From Rotaria sordida (taxonomy: Eukaryota; Rotifera; Eurotatoria; Philodinida; Philodinidae), in NCBI GenBank assembly GCA_905250125.1, contig CAJNOL010000281.1:1-64000 (forward strand): 64,000 bases of DNA, written 5' to 3'. The first letter of the stretch is position 1. Each line of letters opens with the position of its first letter. The notes below the pieces were generated by a model. It did not search any database and was not told where the DNA came from. It saw only the letters and a list, made by a program, of their open reading frames with translations. Of the stretch, positions 33,061-44,513 are shown piece after piece. The translations under genes and the position numbers were made by a program.

Positions 33061-34641
33061 TTTGTTTTTGTGTTGTCTGCATCTTGTTGTTTTACGATGA
33101 GAAGAATATTAGAATGAGTGCATCGTTGGAAGTGTTCTTTTATATAAGATCTTTTGGAAGCTATAAATTTTTAGGATTTTATTTATATAAGAAAGGATAG
33201 ATGAATGAAGAGACAAGTTTTCTATCCATGGTTGAATCAAAAATAATTATGATAACCGTAATGTAAATGTGTGTTTAACGGAGGTGAATAATTTTTTTTT
33301 TGTTTTTGCTATTCTACCGGACAAATAAAAATGGTGAATGAAATTCGCTTAGAAATATTTTTTCATGCTGTTAATACGACGATCGTAGAATTATGGCATT
33401 GTTTCATCTGAAGTGTCTGTAGAGAAATTCATAGACTTTAGAAAGCAAGTTTGATAGTGTTATTTCAATTCCTATAAAATGATATTTTTTTTTATCAATT
33501 CTAAATATGCTAACTTAAGATGAAACAAGTATTTACTCTAATTGTATAGTCAAAATTTGTTCGAATTGAGCATAAAACTCTCTTCTTGATTGTCAACAAT
33601 TTCGTAATGGCTTGAATTGTCTTCATTTTTGCATATATTCAACATACTAACCATCTCACTGCTTAGATCATATTTTTGTTATCAGCAAATAAACCAGTTT
33701 TGATTACTCCAATCAATTAATGTGGCATTTTTTTTACAAATAGACTAAAAACTGTGAAACGAAAATGTTAAATCACCTTCATGATTAAAGATTAAACTTA
33801 TTTGTCATATCTACTAACATTCCAATTATTCAGCAGAAGTTTATAATTACATATACAAGTATCCGAACGCATATAGCAACATATTTATTAAAATGCAAGA
33901 GGCATTTTTTTTTCAGCTGTATGATATTTATTTTTCTATATTGTTAAAATGTCAAACAGCAATTGCTTTGATGGTTTATTTGAGCATTCATAACAAAACA
34001 TATGTATCACAGTTGGTCTTTATTTTTTTGATTTTTAGCATTTTTTGAAAGAACGTTAAAAATCAGAATTGTTTATAAATTCTTGTATGATAATCACTCT
34101 CAACTATTAGTTATTCGCTATATGAGAACGATAACTACAAATGATTAGTTATTTTGCTTGTAGAAAGTCATCTAATTTATCAATATTTCTTATTCATTCA
34201 AATATCTCTTTCAATTATGCTATGAGTTCGATACATTGCGTAAGTTTGAAATAAATTTTATTCAGTTCTAAGCTAAAAATGCTATAGCAAACGCTCTTAA
34301 ATCAGTAACATCTATGAACTTATAAAATTAACATTTATTTTGATTTCTTTTTCTTAGAGTACGTATGATCAACAAAAAATTTCAATTGAAATATAGAAAA
34401 ATTCATAAAGAAGTCAATGTTGAATACTATTAATTAACAAAAAACATTCTCATAAGAAGATCAAAAAAAATATTCAAGCGATTCGTACGCCATCTTGTTA
34501 CATTACTGCATAGCTGTGATATAGAATGTGTCAGCTGATTTGCGTTGTTATTATTTGTGTGTTGTTTGTGTATGTGTATTCTTCATTTTTACAATTAGTT
34601 CTACTATACTATTTATTTAACTAGTTATCTATAGGCATGGA
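33061..34641. other. Gene-free region upstream of RanBPM
   Basis: No gene or defined repeat is visible in this AT-rich stretch. The final bases before the RanBPM start, CTATAGGCATGG, include an acceptor-like AG at about 34633-34634, so a 5' UTR intron or spliced-leader site is possible. Confidence 0.45.
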
Positions 34642-37600
34642 ATGGATCAAAGTTGTTCGACTAATTACGCATATATTACATGTTGTTTAATTATTGCTAT
34701 TAATATAGTTTATTTTATTTTTACATTAATTAAACTTTATATACAATATCAACGACGACAATTAACAAAATATAATCAAAAAATGACAGATCTACAAAAT
34801 GAAACATCGACAACAACAACAACATTACGTGTTACAACATCAATAATTAAAACTGGTTTAGAACGTTTAGCTCAACTTTATCCACATATAACTGAAGATA
34901 CACCATTACCATCAAAATGGAATTCAAAAGAAAAAGCATCACCTTTAGTACTTCAACAAAGTAATCTTGTTGTAACATATAAAGGTAAAAATTTATATAT
35001 GAATAAAATTTTGTCTATTCAAATGTTCTTTTTTTTTTTGGGATGTTTAGGACCTGGAAAATCACATAAAGATGCAGCTAGCGTTCGTTCTGATTATCCT
35101 ATTCCATCACTTACTGGAATTTATTATTATGAAGTAAAAATTATTAGTAAAGGTCGTGATGGGTAAGTACAAACTATTTTTGCTTTATTATAAAATAAAT
35201 CTAAGGACTCTTGACATTTATTGTTTTTTCTTTCTATAATTAGATATATGGGTATTGGTCTTTCAACTAGTGAAGTGAATCTCAACCGTTTACCAGGATG
35301 GGATAAAGGCTCATATGGCTATCATGGTGATGATGGTCATTCATTTTGTTCATCAGGTTCTGGTATTGCCTATGGACCAACATTTACAACCGGTGATTTT
35401 GTTGGTTGTTGTGTGAACTTTCTTGAAAATTCTTGTTTTTATACTCTCAATGGTTATAATATTGGTAAGTTCTTCTGTTTTACTAATACAACTAATTCAT
35501 AGATTTGTCTCTTGTTTTAGGTACATCATTCAAAGACATACCGGTAAGTAATACTACTAAGTGTTACCTTTTTTTTTTGTAGAACTCACATATACTTGGA
35601 AGGAGAAAGAGACCAAAGGACACATCAGGTACGTTTTCATGGCAACTAGAGTCCGTCTGGTGCGAAACAACTAAAGACAACAGGTGTCAGACTCCTTTCC
35701 CAAAATTTCTTACCAACGCAACAAGACTTACATTGAGATCTAGAAAATTCTAAAATATGCCGAAATCTTTCTCAAAATCAGAATGGTTGGAATATGTTTA
35801 GTGCAGACGTTGTCATATCATCAATATAAAAAGCATGAACTGATCAAGATATATAATAGTGCATTGAGATCAAGTGTAAATGTAATGAATATGTACCAGA
35901 GATGCTCATGGAGTAATGCCCCAAACGGAAATGGGGGAAGGGCGGTCTGGACCATGGAGTGATAAGCTTATTTATCCCATGATCTAAATACTATTCTCAA
36001 AATACATGAAAAGACTTGAAAATATAGACGAAAAGATTGTAGAAATTTTCTTATTGCTCTATTAATTAGTAGTATCATTTAATATGATTATATATTTAAT
36101 TATGCTGAAGAATGTCATGACGATGATGATTCAACCAACAAAATTGCTGATTAATTTGTCTCATATTTATTTCTAATTCAAATATTAAATGAAAACAAGA
36201 ACAACGAAAATCTGTTGTCTTAGTAAAAAGAGCATAAATCAAAATTATCTAAATTAGGATTATTAGCATGTCATTCATTTTCTTCAAAAGTAACACATCT
36301 ATGACTGTTGAAACATTTTTTTCAGTATTCAAATAGATAATGCATCATTTGTTCGTGCAATAAAAAAATCACATTGACATCTCTAATATGTACAACCGAC
36401 TTATTTGTTAGTTAAATCAATGATTAGAATAACAATCTTAAATTAAGAAAAACGGAATAGAAAAAAGCGCTAGTAAAAAAATTTTTTTCGAGATGTAGAA
36501 ATAAATAAGACAAATCGTTTCTCTGACGATCGATTATCCTTAGAAAAACAACTTTGGATTACATGAATTTTGGTCCGTAACCTCGTTGACCCCTAAAATC
36601 AAAAAAACCTAATTTTTTTTAGTTAATCACTAAATGTCGGAGTACTGAGCAGGACATCATAACAAATGTGAGTGTCAATGAAGAGAAGACTCAGAATCAG
36701 ACATCCACACTCATTATGATGTTCTGCTCAGCGCTACGATATCTAGCAACTAACTTAAAAAAAAAATTAGGTTTTTTTTTATTTTAAGGGTCAATGAGGT
36801 CAGAGGTCGAAAACTCGGGTCACCCAGACTTTTCATATGGCGTACTTTGTATTAGTATAATAAGGCTAAAGAATACATATGAGTTTCATATTTTAACTCC
36901 AAAGGGTCTGTACTGACCAATGTTTTTGTTTTTTTGTATTTCAGACAGAAATCTATCCAACAGTTGGATTACAAACACCACTTGAAGCTATCGAAGCTAA
37001 TTTTGGTCTTAGTCCATTTAAATTTGATATAGATAAATACATGGATGTAAGTAAAAATTAATCTATTTGAAAAACAAAAACTAAAACAGATTTTATTTAA
37101 AAACTACAAAAAAAAAATAATAGGAATATCGAGAAAAAACTCGTCGAGCAATAGTAGAATGTACATTAAAAGAAGGTGAATTATTACATCAAATTCAATT
37201 ACGTCGTATTGTTTCAACATATCTTGTTCATTATGGTTATTGTGCTACAGCTGAACAATTTAATAAAAATGCTGAAAATGTCTATGCCGATGAACTTAAT
37301 TCTATGCGTAATAGACAACGTAAATATCAGAACGAAATTTAATTAAATTTAAAAATATTTCTTTGTTTTTGTTTTTGTTTTTTTAGTTATTCAAAATTTA
37401 ATTCTCGAAGGTCATACAACAGATGCAATTGAAAAAACCAAAGAACTTTTTCCTACATTGCTCAATAATAAAAATCTTTTATTTGTGCTCAAAGTTCGTC
37501 AATTTATTGAAATGATAAATGGAACTGAAAGCGAAATTCCTAAACCGTCCGTATCTTCTCAAATAACAGATTCTTCATTATTAAATCATACAAACAATTC

Positions 37601-39678
37601 ATCTTGCCCAACAACACATGAACGTTCATCATCACCTATAAATAAATCTAATACATCTTCACGTTCTCGTTCCAATAGTCCATATACATCTGGACGTAAT
37701 CAAACAACGAATTCAGAGGTACAACAACAACAGAGTAATGGAACAATTAATTCTTCATCACGTCGATCAAGTGCAAATAATAATGAATTATTACAAGGTA
37801 TATTTTATTTAATCAATTTCATAATAAACTTTTTTTGTTTCAATATTTTAGAAGTTAATACAACAACTTCATTACCATCGCACAATAATGTTACTAATCT
37901 TATGGATATAGATGATGATGTTCATACTAATAATACAACAAATGGTTTTAGCAATCATGGAACAGTATCCTCTTCTTCTTCTTCTTCTTCTACTACTACA
38001 ACAACAACAACAAATCAAATTGCTAATGGTCATTCAATATTTGATGATGATGATAGTAATAATCTAATTATTGATAAAAATATAATAAACAGTAATGGAT
38101 GTTTAACAAAATCAACAGAAATTTTCGATAGAATGGAATGTGATGGTATTAATGATTCAAATCATATAATGGATATTGAAGAAAATTCATTTGATCTAGA
38201 AAATAAAGATGATCAACTTCTTATTAAAATTCTTCAATTTGGTAGAGAATTACATGCACTTAAACAACAATTAAATAATGAATATGGAGAAAATACACAA
38301 CATGATAAAATATTACAGGTACATTTTTTAAAAAAAAATTACGTATAACAAGAAAAGATATAGTTCTTTCTTTTATTTAATAAATACATTCAGTAATGTC
38401 AATCAGAGATGTCCCTGGCGGCGGTGCGGAAGTTATTTTTGGTTTTAATCGCGGCGCGGTGCAGCGACAGATCGCGATGGGCATCTCTAGTATCAATTAA
38501 GGATTATGAATCTATAAGATTCAATCATAGAATCTATAGTATCGCTGATTTTTTTTCATATAAGTATCAGTTACATAAAAACTTAACTCTGATAATAATC
38601 ATTAAGGATGTGAATGCTGCTTATTTTTCACACATCCACACTTATTAAACATTTTGATAAAATAAATCTAAATTTCAATAGTACCAATCATTTTCGATAT
38701 TTCGTATTTTTATTCTTTATATTGTCGAGGAAACTACTACTCCAATAGTAACCCATCGTTTGAAATTATATTAAGCTTACGAAAGTCTAAAAAGATTCAT
38801 CTCCGTGGACACTTGAAGCCGAATTATGATCGCTTTATTGAGTTTTCGATTCCGCTTTAGATATTCATCGGAAAATCAAATTTAAGGAATTTCGACCGGA
38901 AATTCAGCTCATAAGATGGGCCTAACGGTCTTTAGCATATTCTGAAAGTTTCAATTGAAAAGAATGTTCTCTTATTGAGATATTGAATTTCCAAAAAAAG
39001 TTGTTTGCCATAGACATGTCACAATTAAACATCTCGACAATGGAGCATTCTCTTCAGCTGAAACATTCAATATATTCTAAAGTTCGTAAGGTCTATCTAT
39101 GGACAAAATTTCCAGTCGAAATTCTACAATTTTTGATTTTCCCGCAAATATCTATAACTACGTCGAAAATTCAAAACAATGGTTATAACTCGGCTCCCAA
39201 TTTCTATGTTAACGAATCGTTTTAGGATTTTTCTCATCTTACCGAAACCTTTTTTGTAAATCTAATATAAGCTCCAACGATGAGAATTACAATTGGAATA
39301 GTTCTCTCTCATGAGAATTTGTTCATCACATAGGAAATGTTTGTATTTTTCTTTTTGATTTATTTCAGGATGCATTTAGTTTATTAGCATATCCAGATCC
39401 AAAATCATCACCACTTGCTCATCTATTAGAACCATCTCAGCGTGAATCTGTATCTAGTATACTCAATAGTGCTATTCTTGGTAAATAAAAATTGATCTAT
39501 TTTGTTATTGTTATTGTGTTTTCATATTTAATCATAATATTTTGTAGAAGCACATGATATGCCTCGACATCCTGCTCTTGAAGTACTTGTCGGGTATTTA
39601 AATGAATGTGACAAGTTAATGCATAAGAACAATATACCAGATTGTGCCTTCATTGAATTGAACAAATATTTACGATAA
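34642..39678 (+). CDS. RANBP9: RanBPM orthologue (SPRY-LisH-CTLH-CRA) with N-terminal hydrophobic segment
   Basis: Ten exons (34642-34984, 35051-35162, 35244-35464, 35521-35543, 36945-37046, 37124-37319, 37387-37797, 37852-38318, 39369-39480, 39548-39678) join in phase to 705 residues. Residues about 115-262 are a SPRY domain almost identical in pattern to RANBP9/10 ([40 protein letters not shown]). A LisH (about 285-310) and CTLH (about 333-378) follow, then a Ser/Asn-rich linker with Asp and Asn runs, and a C-terminal CRA domain. RanBPM is the scaffold of the CTLH (GID) E3 ubiquitin ligase. Oddly, residues 9-32 are a strongly hydrophobic stretch ([20 protein letters not shown]) followed by basic residues, which resembles a signal anchor. 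Introns 4 and 8 (1.4 and 1.05 kb) hold transposon remnants. The start could instead be Met48 (MTDLQNETS). Confidence 0.88.
36568..36813. mobile_element. ~245-bp palindromic MITE in RanBPM intron 4
   Basis: Both ends share GACC(C/T)CTAAAAT or its like: the left has AACCTCGTTGACCCCTAAAA and the right, inverted, TGACCTCATTGACCCTTAAA, followed in each by AAAAAAACCTAATTTTTTTT. An inner pair, GAGCAGGACATCATAA and its inverted partner TGAGCAGAACATCATAA, extends the hairpin. There is no coding capacity. Confidence 0.75.
36848..36935 (+). repeat. Interspersed repeat shared with 19405-19485
   Basis: The forward strand carries TTGTATTAGTATAATAAGGC, TAAAGAATACATATGAGTTT and a CCAAAG block, matching the reverse strand of the DCX-EMAP intron. 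It lies directly beside the MITE in the same RanBPM intron. Confidence 0.65.
38404..38489. mobile_element. 86-bp hAT-like mini-MITE in RanBPM intron 8
   Basis: The element starts CAGAGATGTCC and ends GGGCATCTCTA, so the ends are inverted copies of C/TAGAGATG(T/C)CC. The 8-bp flanks ATGTCAAT and GTATCAAT agree at six of eight positions. CAGAGATG-like ends with 8-bp duplications fit the hAT superfamily. The interior is very GC-rich (GGCGGCGGTGCGG, CGCGGCGCGGTG). A matching end fragment lies at about 47981-48006. Confidence 0.65.
38850..39165. mobile_element. Foldback element in RanBPM intron 8
   Basis: The left arm (about 38870-38960) and right arm (39080-39165) are inverted copies: GAATTTCGACCGGAAATT and its inverted partner GAATTTCGACTGGAAATT, followed by AGACC-TACG/CTTTAG-ATAT. 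It resembles in wording the foldback at 48221-48625 (GACAAAATTTCAAGTC...), so the two may be one family. Confidence 0.6.
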
Positions 39679-40339
39679 CAAAAAATAAAAAATATCTATG
39701 TATAGAACATTGTCAATTTTTGTTTGTTTTTTCTTTTTTTATTATTGTTTCTAGATGCATATATGTATTAGCAGCATTCTCTTTATTACAGGTTGTTTGT
39801 CTTCGTGATGATTTTTCTTTTCTCTAAAACTATTTTCTGAGCAACAGATTTTCTCATATATTCATTAGAAAAAAAACCGGCTATTACTATCAGGCATGAA
39901 ATATATATATATGTGTGTGTGTGTGCAGTTTTTCTTTTCTTTTTTTAATCTGTGTTGATTGGAAATATCAGAGATGAGTTTTTTCTTTCTTTTTTTCTTT
40001 CATTTGTGTATTATATAAGCACCTGTAATTTAAAAAAATCTCCTTATTTTTTTTTGTTCGCTGCTTTACTATATGTTCTTGCAAAATTTTGTTTGTTTTT
40101 TTCTTTGCAACAGTCACACTAACGTGAATAATAGGTTACTTGAAAGTGCCTATTACCTACGACTGAAATAAAAACTCTTGTTCCATATATTAATCGTGAC
40201 ATTATAACGAAAGATAAAATTGATTGTTCAAATTTTCTCAGAAGAAAAACATTTGTTTTTTATTGAGCGAAAAAAAAAAAGAAATAATCTGCATTTGAAC
40301 ATTTAGATCTTGGAGCAAGTATATTCAAATCGTATTAAA
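39679..40339. other. RanBPM 3' region
   Basis: This is T-rich 3' flank with a short AT/GT dinucleotide run at about 39902-39925 and probable 3' UTR. No gene is visible. Confidence 0.45.
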
Positions 40340-41085
40340 CTTTCAGGATGTATTTGAGGCTACGGTGAAAATGTTCAGCCTTACATCATGATGTTTTCAG
40401 AAGATATTCAACAAACAAGGATTAAAAGTAGTTCATTGAGCAACCCGAAATTCTCTGTGGGCCTTCATTCTATATACTTAATTTTTTTATTTGCTGGAGA
40501 GAGCATGGTAGAGCCCTTTTGTTTTCAAATAGAGATACTCCTATGTAAAAAGATCCATTTTTCTTCAAAAAATAAAAAATTCGGCTCTGATAAGTTGTTG
40601 AATACAATTTTCTCTTCAATTAAAAATCTTTCCTGAGCTTTCTAGCATAAAAAAATTCGTTTTGAGAAAAACGGCAAACAACGTTGAGCTTTGGAAATTC
40701 AAATTTTTTCCTTCGTAGAACGATTTACAATAGATTACACGGAAGAAATGTATGAAGCACACTTGCTAGAACGTGCGGAATATATTCTCCAAGTCAGAAG
40801 TTCATAGGCAAATTCACAGAACTTCAAAAACTAAAATTTAACAAACATTTTCTGCTTGAGAATTTTTCACAAAGTCTCACTTTTTCTGAAAACATATTTT
40901 TCAAGCAGAAGACGAAGGAAATCATTAAAAACTTTGGCAAGAAATGAGATACCAAACAAAAAAATCATATCGTTTATGAAAGATCAGAATTTAAGCTATC
41001 TTTCTTCCCATGCATTCATCTTAATTTTCATTTTTTTTAAAGTAGAAATTAATCATTCGGATAAGCTGAAACATGTTTTTTGAAA
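40340..41085. repeat. Unclassified interspersed element, copy A
   Basis: The 5' part (GATATTCAACAAACAAGG, AAAAGTAGTTCATTGA, then AAATTCTCTGTGGGCCTTCA) and the 3' part (TCGTTTATGAAAGATCAGAA, then CCATGCATTCATCTTAAT) are both present, in the same order, near 51505-52710 and 62311-63520. No inverted ends or transposase were found. The open frames inside (40388-40636, 40856-41083) are not conserved in the other copies. It lies between the convergent RanBPM and ACTR10 genes. Confidence 0.65.
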
Positions 41086-41548
41086 TTGAATAAACATAGA
41101 AAAATAAAAGGTAAATAAAAATACCAGGATCCCACATAAATCATTTTTCGAAATCTCGACCCGATTCGATTCAAGTATAATTGAACTTGACCTGCGATTT
41201 AAAATGTTTTTAGTGACTCGAGTTGAACTCTGACAAATACTATTCATTTCAATGGATTCTGTATTTTTTTTTTCAACATCAAATTAACAATGATTAAATG
41301 AAGATAGTACATTAGATCAATCGCATTGGAATATCATTGCAATATTTCAAAACTCAATGTCAATATAAACAAAGAAATAAATTATATGTAATTAACATAT
41401 ATTCAATTATTAAGATTAAACTGTAATATTTAAAACATAAAAACAACCATTTCCATATTTTTTATTTATTTATGTCAACAGATCCCATTTAAAATAAAAA
41501 CAATATCCTTAGATTAAATATTTAAAAAAAAAAGAATAATAAATGAGA

Positions 41549-43824
41549 TTAAGCAGCTTGTTCACCTGTAAACCAATCAGGTACAATTCCATTCTCTAAA
41601 TATTTTTCACGTATAATTGATTGAGATTCAAGTGTATCAAGAGCACCAATAATCGAACCTAAATATAAATAATTAAAAAAACAAAAAATTCATTTCAAAT
41701 AATACCAATTACCTCCTAACCAAGCTGTATAATTTAAATGAGCTGGTGGAGAATGAAAATGAAATTGTTTTATAGCTAATTTATTTACATATGTTGAAAT
41801 ATTAACAAGATAATTTAATTCTGCATTAAGTCGATGTAAAAATCCAGGCATCATTGCTGTACCACCAATAACAAGAATATTATCAGCAAATTGTCGACGA
41901 AGATCAACTGATGACTATTATCAATAAAGACAAAAAAAAAAAAGAAATTATTTTCATAATAAATAACACATTAATAATTCATACTTGAAGTAAACTATCA
42001 AGTATTAATGTTGCAATAGATTTTCCATCGATATCTTGTTCAAAAAGAACTTCACAAGCAAATTCTCTATATAAATTTGAATATTTTTGTATTTGATTAG
42101 AAATATAAATTAATATACCTAATAATACCCGGAATATGAATAACTGTTTCTGGACCTAATGGATAATTAATTGATGAAGCTTCTTTAAATATTTCATTTG
42201 AATCTAATTTATTCTTAGCATAGATCTGTGCACGAGTAAATGGTGAGATAAAACAACAACGAACTAAAATAAATATTTTGAAATTCTTGTTTATTTATTT
42301 TTTTTGTTTTGTTCAATGAGTAGATATGTTAAAAACCTTTAATATCTTCGAGAATATCTTCTGAAAGTTTGAGATTCGCTTCATTTAATGATTGTTTCTG
42401 TCCTTGATGTATGACAAAAGCATGTTGTCCAAGTAATAATTCGATTTGTCTAAAACAAAACAAAAAACGCTATTAAGATTAATATGTAAAATTCGATATA
42501 ACATGCTATTGATAATCACATAAAGATTATTTTATTCGATATACTTACTTCAACATCTTTTTACTTAATCCTCCCCAGAGATGCAATAAGGAAGTAGAAA
42601 ACAAGACGTTATTAATATATGATCATGGATCGTACATCAACAATATCTGTGATAAGCCGGCTCATATACAACTTTTGAGAACATTTAATCATAGAAATAA
42701 ATTTCACACACTGTCTCCTTTCTTTTGTTCATTTCAATATGAATTCATATTCTTTTGTAGAAAGTCTATATCTTTATTTAGAATTTCTTTTTTTTAGTTC
42801 TTACTTATGAATAGCTTGACCAGCATATGGTAAACTATCAAATTGAATTGCTAATGGTACACCTTCAGCTACAGGCATAATTTGAGCTTCTTTATAACCA
42901 ATATCAAGAACAAGTGCTGTACTTCGACCTAATGTATATGTTGCACCTAGATGTGATGGAACAAATGCTAAAGATGATGCCTATATATAAAAAAAAAGAA
43001 ATATTTGTAAGAATATTAAATAATAAATTATTTAAAAACAGACTTCAAATTGTTTTAATAGAATTTCAGCTAGTAAATGTCGAAAACGTGTAGGTGTAAC
43101 TACTGATTCAATAATTACAACACGTCGTTCTCGACAATTTGCTATATTATATCTAAATCATAGAAATATAATTTTCTATTTAATATTAAAAAAAGAAACA
43201 AAAAAAAATTAATATACTTATAATAAATTGATCGAATGAATTCAGTAAGACGATCACGTAAATTTGTTAGATCTGAATTATCATCAAAAACATGTTGTAT
43301 CTAAATAGACAAACAAAAAAACAATCAACTAGCATTACGAATTAAATAATATGATAATAAATACATTTCCATTCATTGTAACATTAGTCGGAATGATATG
43401 ACGTGGTGCAGCATTACCAGCAAATCCACATCTAAATTAAATATCATTTGTCTTCATCGTTATTTTATTTTAATTACGTATGTGTACGTAACTCGTATCG
43501 ATTTCAAAAAAAAAATAGACTCGGTTGTTTATTGAATAACTCGATAACGCTAATAGCTACTAGCGTTGTCGAGTTATTCAGGTCACAATCAACTATATTA
43601 TATTTTGAAATGAATAGTGATTTCTTACATGCAGAAAAATAATAATAATTTTTTAATTTATTATCGATTGGATTGTTCTCAAGAAATTTTACATCGAATT
43701 AAATCTATATATAAAAACTTTCAAATGAATTTCTAGAGTCTACTCACTTTGTATATGCATATCCAATATCGATAATCACTGCTGTTTTTTCATTAGCTGC
43801 AAGACTATCAATAAATGATGTCAT
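41549..43824 (-). CDS. ACTR10: Actin-related protein 10 (dynactin Arp11)
   Basis: Ten reverse-strand exons (43824-43748, 43431-43365, 43300-43218, 43152-43044, 42980-42805, 42449-42337, 42263-42119, 42066-41985, 41914-41713, 41658-41549) join in phase to 387 residues, against about 417 in human. It is the pointed-end subunit of dynactin, the dynein adaptor. Family signatures are KTAVIIDIGYAYTKCGFAG, RERRVVIIESVVTPTRFR, VLFEQDIDGKSIATLILDSL, VIGGTAMMPGFLHRLNAEL and YTAWLGGSIIGAL. The actin ATP-binding loops are degenerate, as is usual in Arp10. The N-terminus is short (MTSFIDSLAANE), and the C-terminal tail after PDW is cut compared with vertebrates. Two donors are unusual (GTCTGT after exon 4, GTTTTT after exon 6) but are needed to keep phase and conserved sequence. 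Confidence 0.9.
42565..42700. repeat. Repeat fragment in ACTR10 intron 5
   Basis: This segment contains AGAGATGCAATAAGGAAGTAG, then ACGTTATTAATAT-TGATC and GATCGTACATCAACAATATC, similar in order to 24145-24225. It explains why this intron (355 nt) is several times longer than most of its neighbours. Confidence 0.45.
43533..43580. repeat. 20-bp inverted repeat (hairpin) in ACTR10 intron 1
   Basis: TGAATAACTCGATAACGCTA and its inverted partner (one mismatch) are separated by an 8-nt loop, ATAGCTAC. The intron is 316 nt, so this is likely a minimal remnant of a palindromic transposon. A structured RNA cannot be excluded. Confidence 0.7.
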
Positions 43825-44513
43825 ATTATAAAATCTAAAAATATAATAACATTGACATGCACTCTAATTTAGACATAGAAATTGTCCATTACAAGTTCAA
43901 AGTAATCTACATTCATTTACTTATCATCAGTAAAAAAAAAAGAAAAATGAAAGAGAAAAAGATTATCAAATGCATTTCATATTTTTACTCGAAAGAAAAG
44001 AAGTAACGTTGAAAGTTATTGTTGTTTAAATATTCATTTGAAAAATTCATCATATCTCGAACTTGTATTTTCATCTCAATCTTCATATCAAACAACAATA
44101 TGTTATAAATCAAGCAAACAAATATCCAATCACCCTTTTACATATTCTTCATCGAATAAAATTCAAATGAAATAAATAAATATTTAAAATATATCAAACA
44201 TATTCATCTACAATTTACCTTCATCGATCAAATTCAAATAAAAAAAAAAAAAGCAATTCTTCTCAAACAATTCAATAAATTTAAACATACCATAAATAAT
44301 CTCTCATTCGATTTTATTTGCTTCTCTCTCTCGCACTTTCGATATTGGAATAAAATTAAGAGACAAAAAAAAAAAGGTTTCTTTTTCTTGACAAAACAAT
44401 GCTTGTATATTTCGATAAGATCTTATTAATCAAAATAACAAATAAACAATATGAAATTGTTTTTTTTTCTTTTGTTTTCAATATGATGGATATATTTGTT
44501 TGTTTTCTGTTTT
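43825..44513. other. Spacer between ACTR10 start and RPL23 stop
   Basis: About 690 bp hold the ACTR10 promoter and the RPL23 3' end. The sequence is very AT-rich with repeated TTCATTTGAAAAATTCAT/CAAATCAA-like words, and no defined element is visible. Confidence 0.4.
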
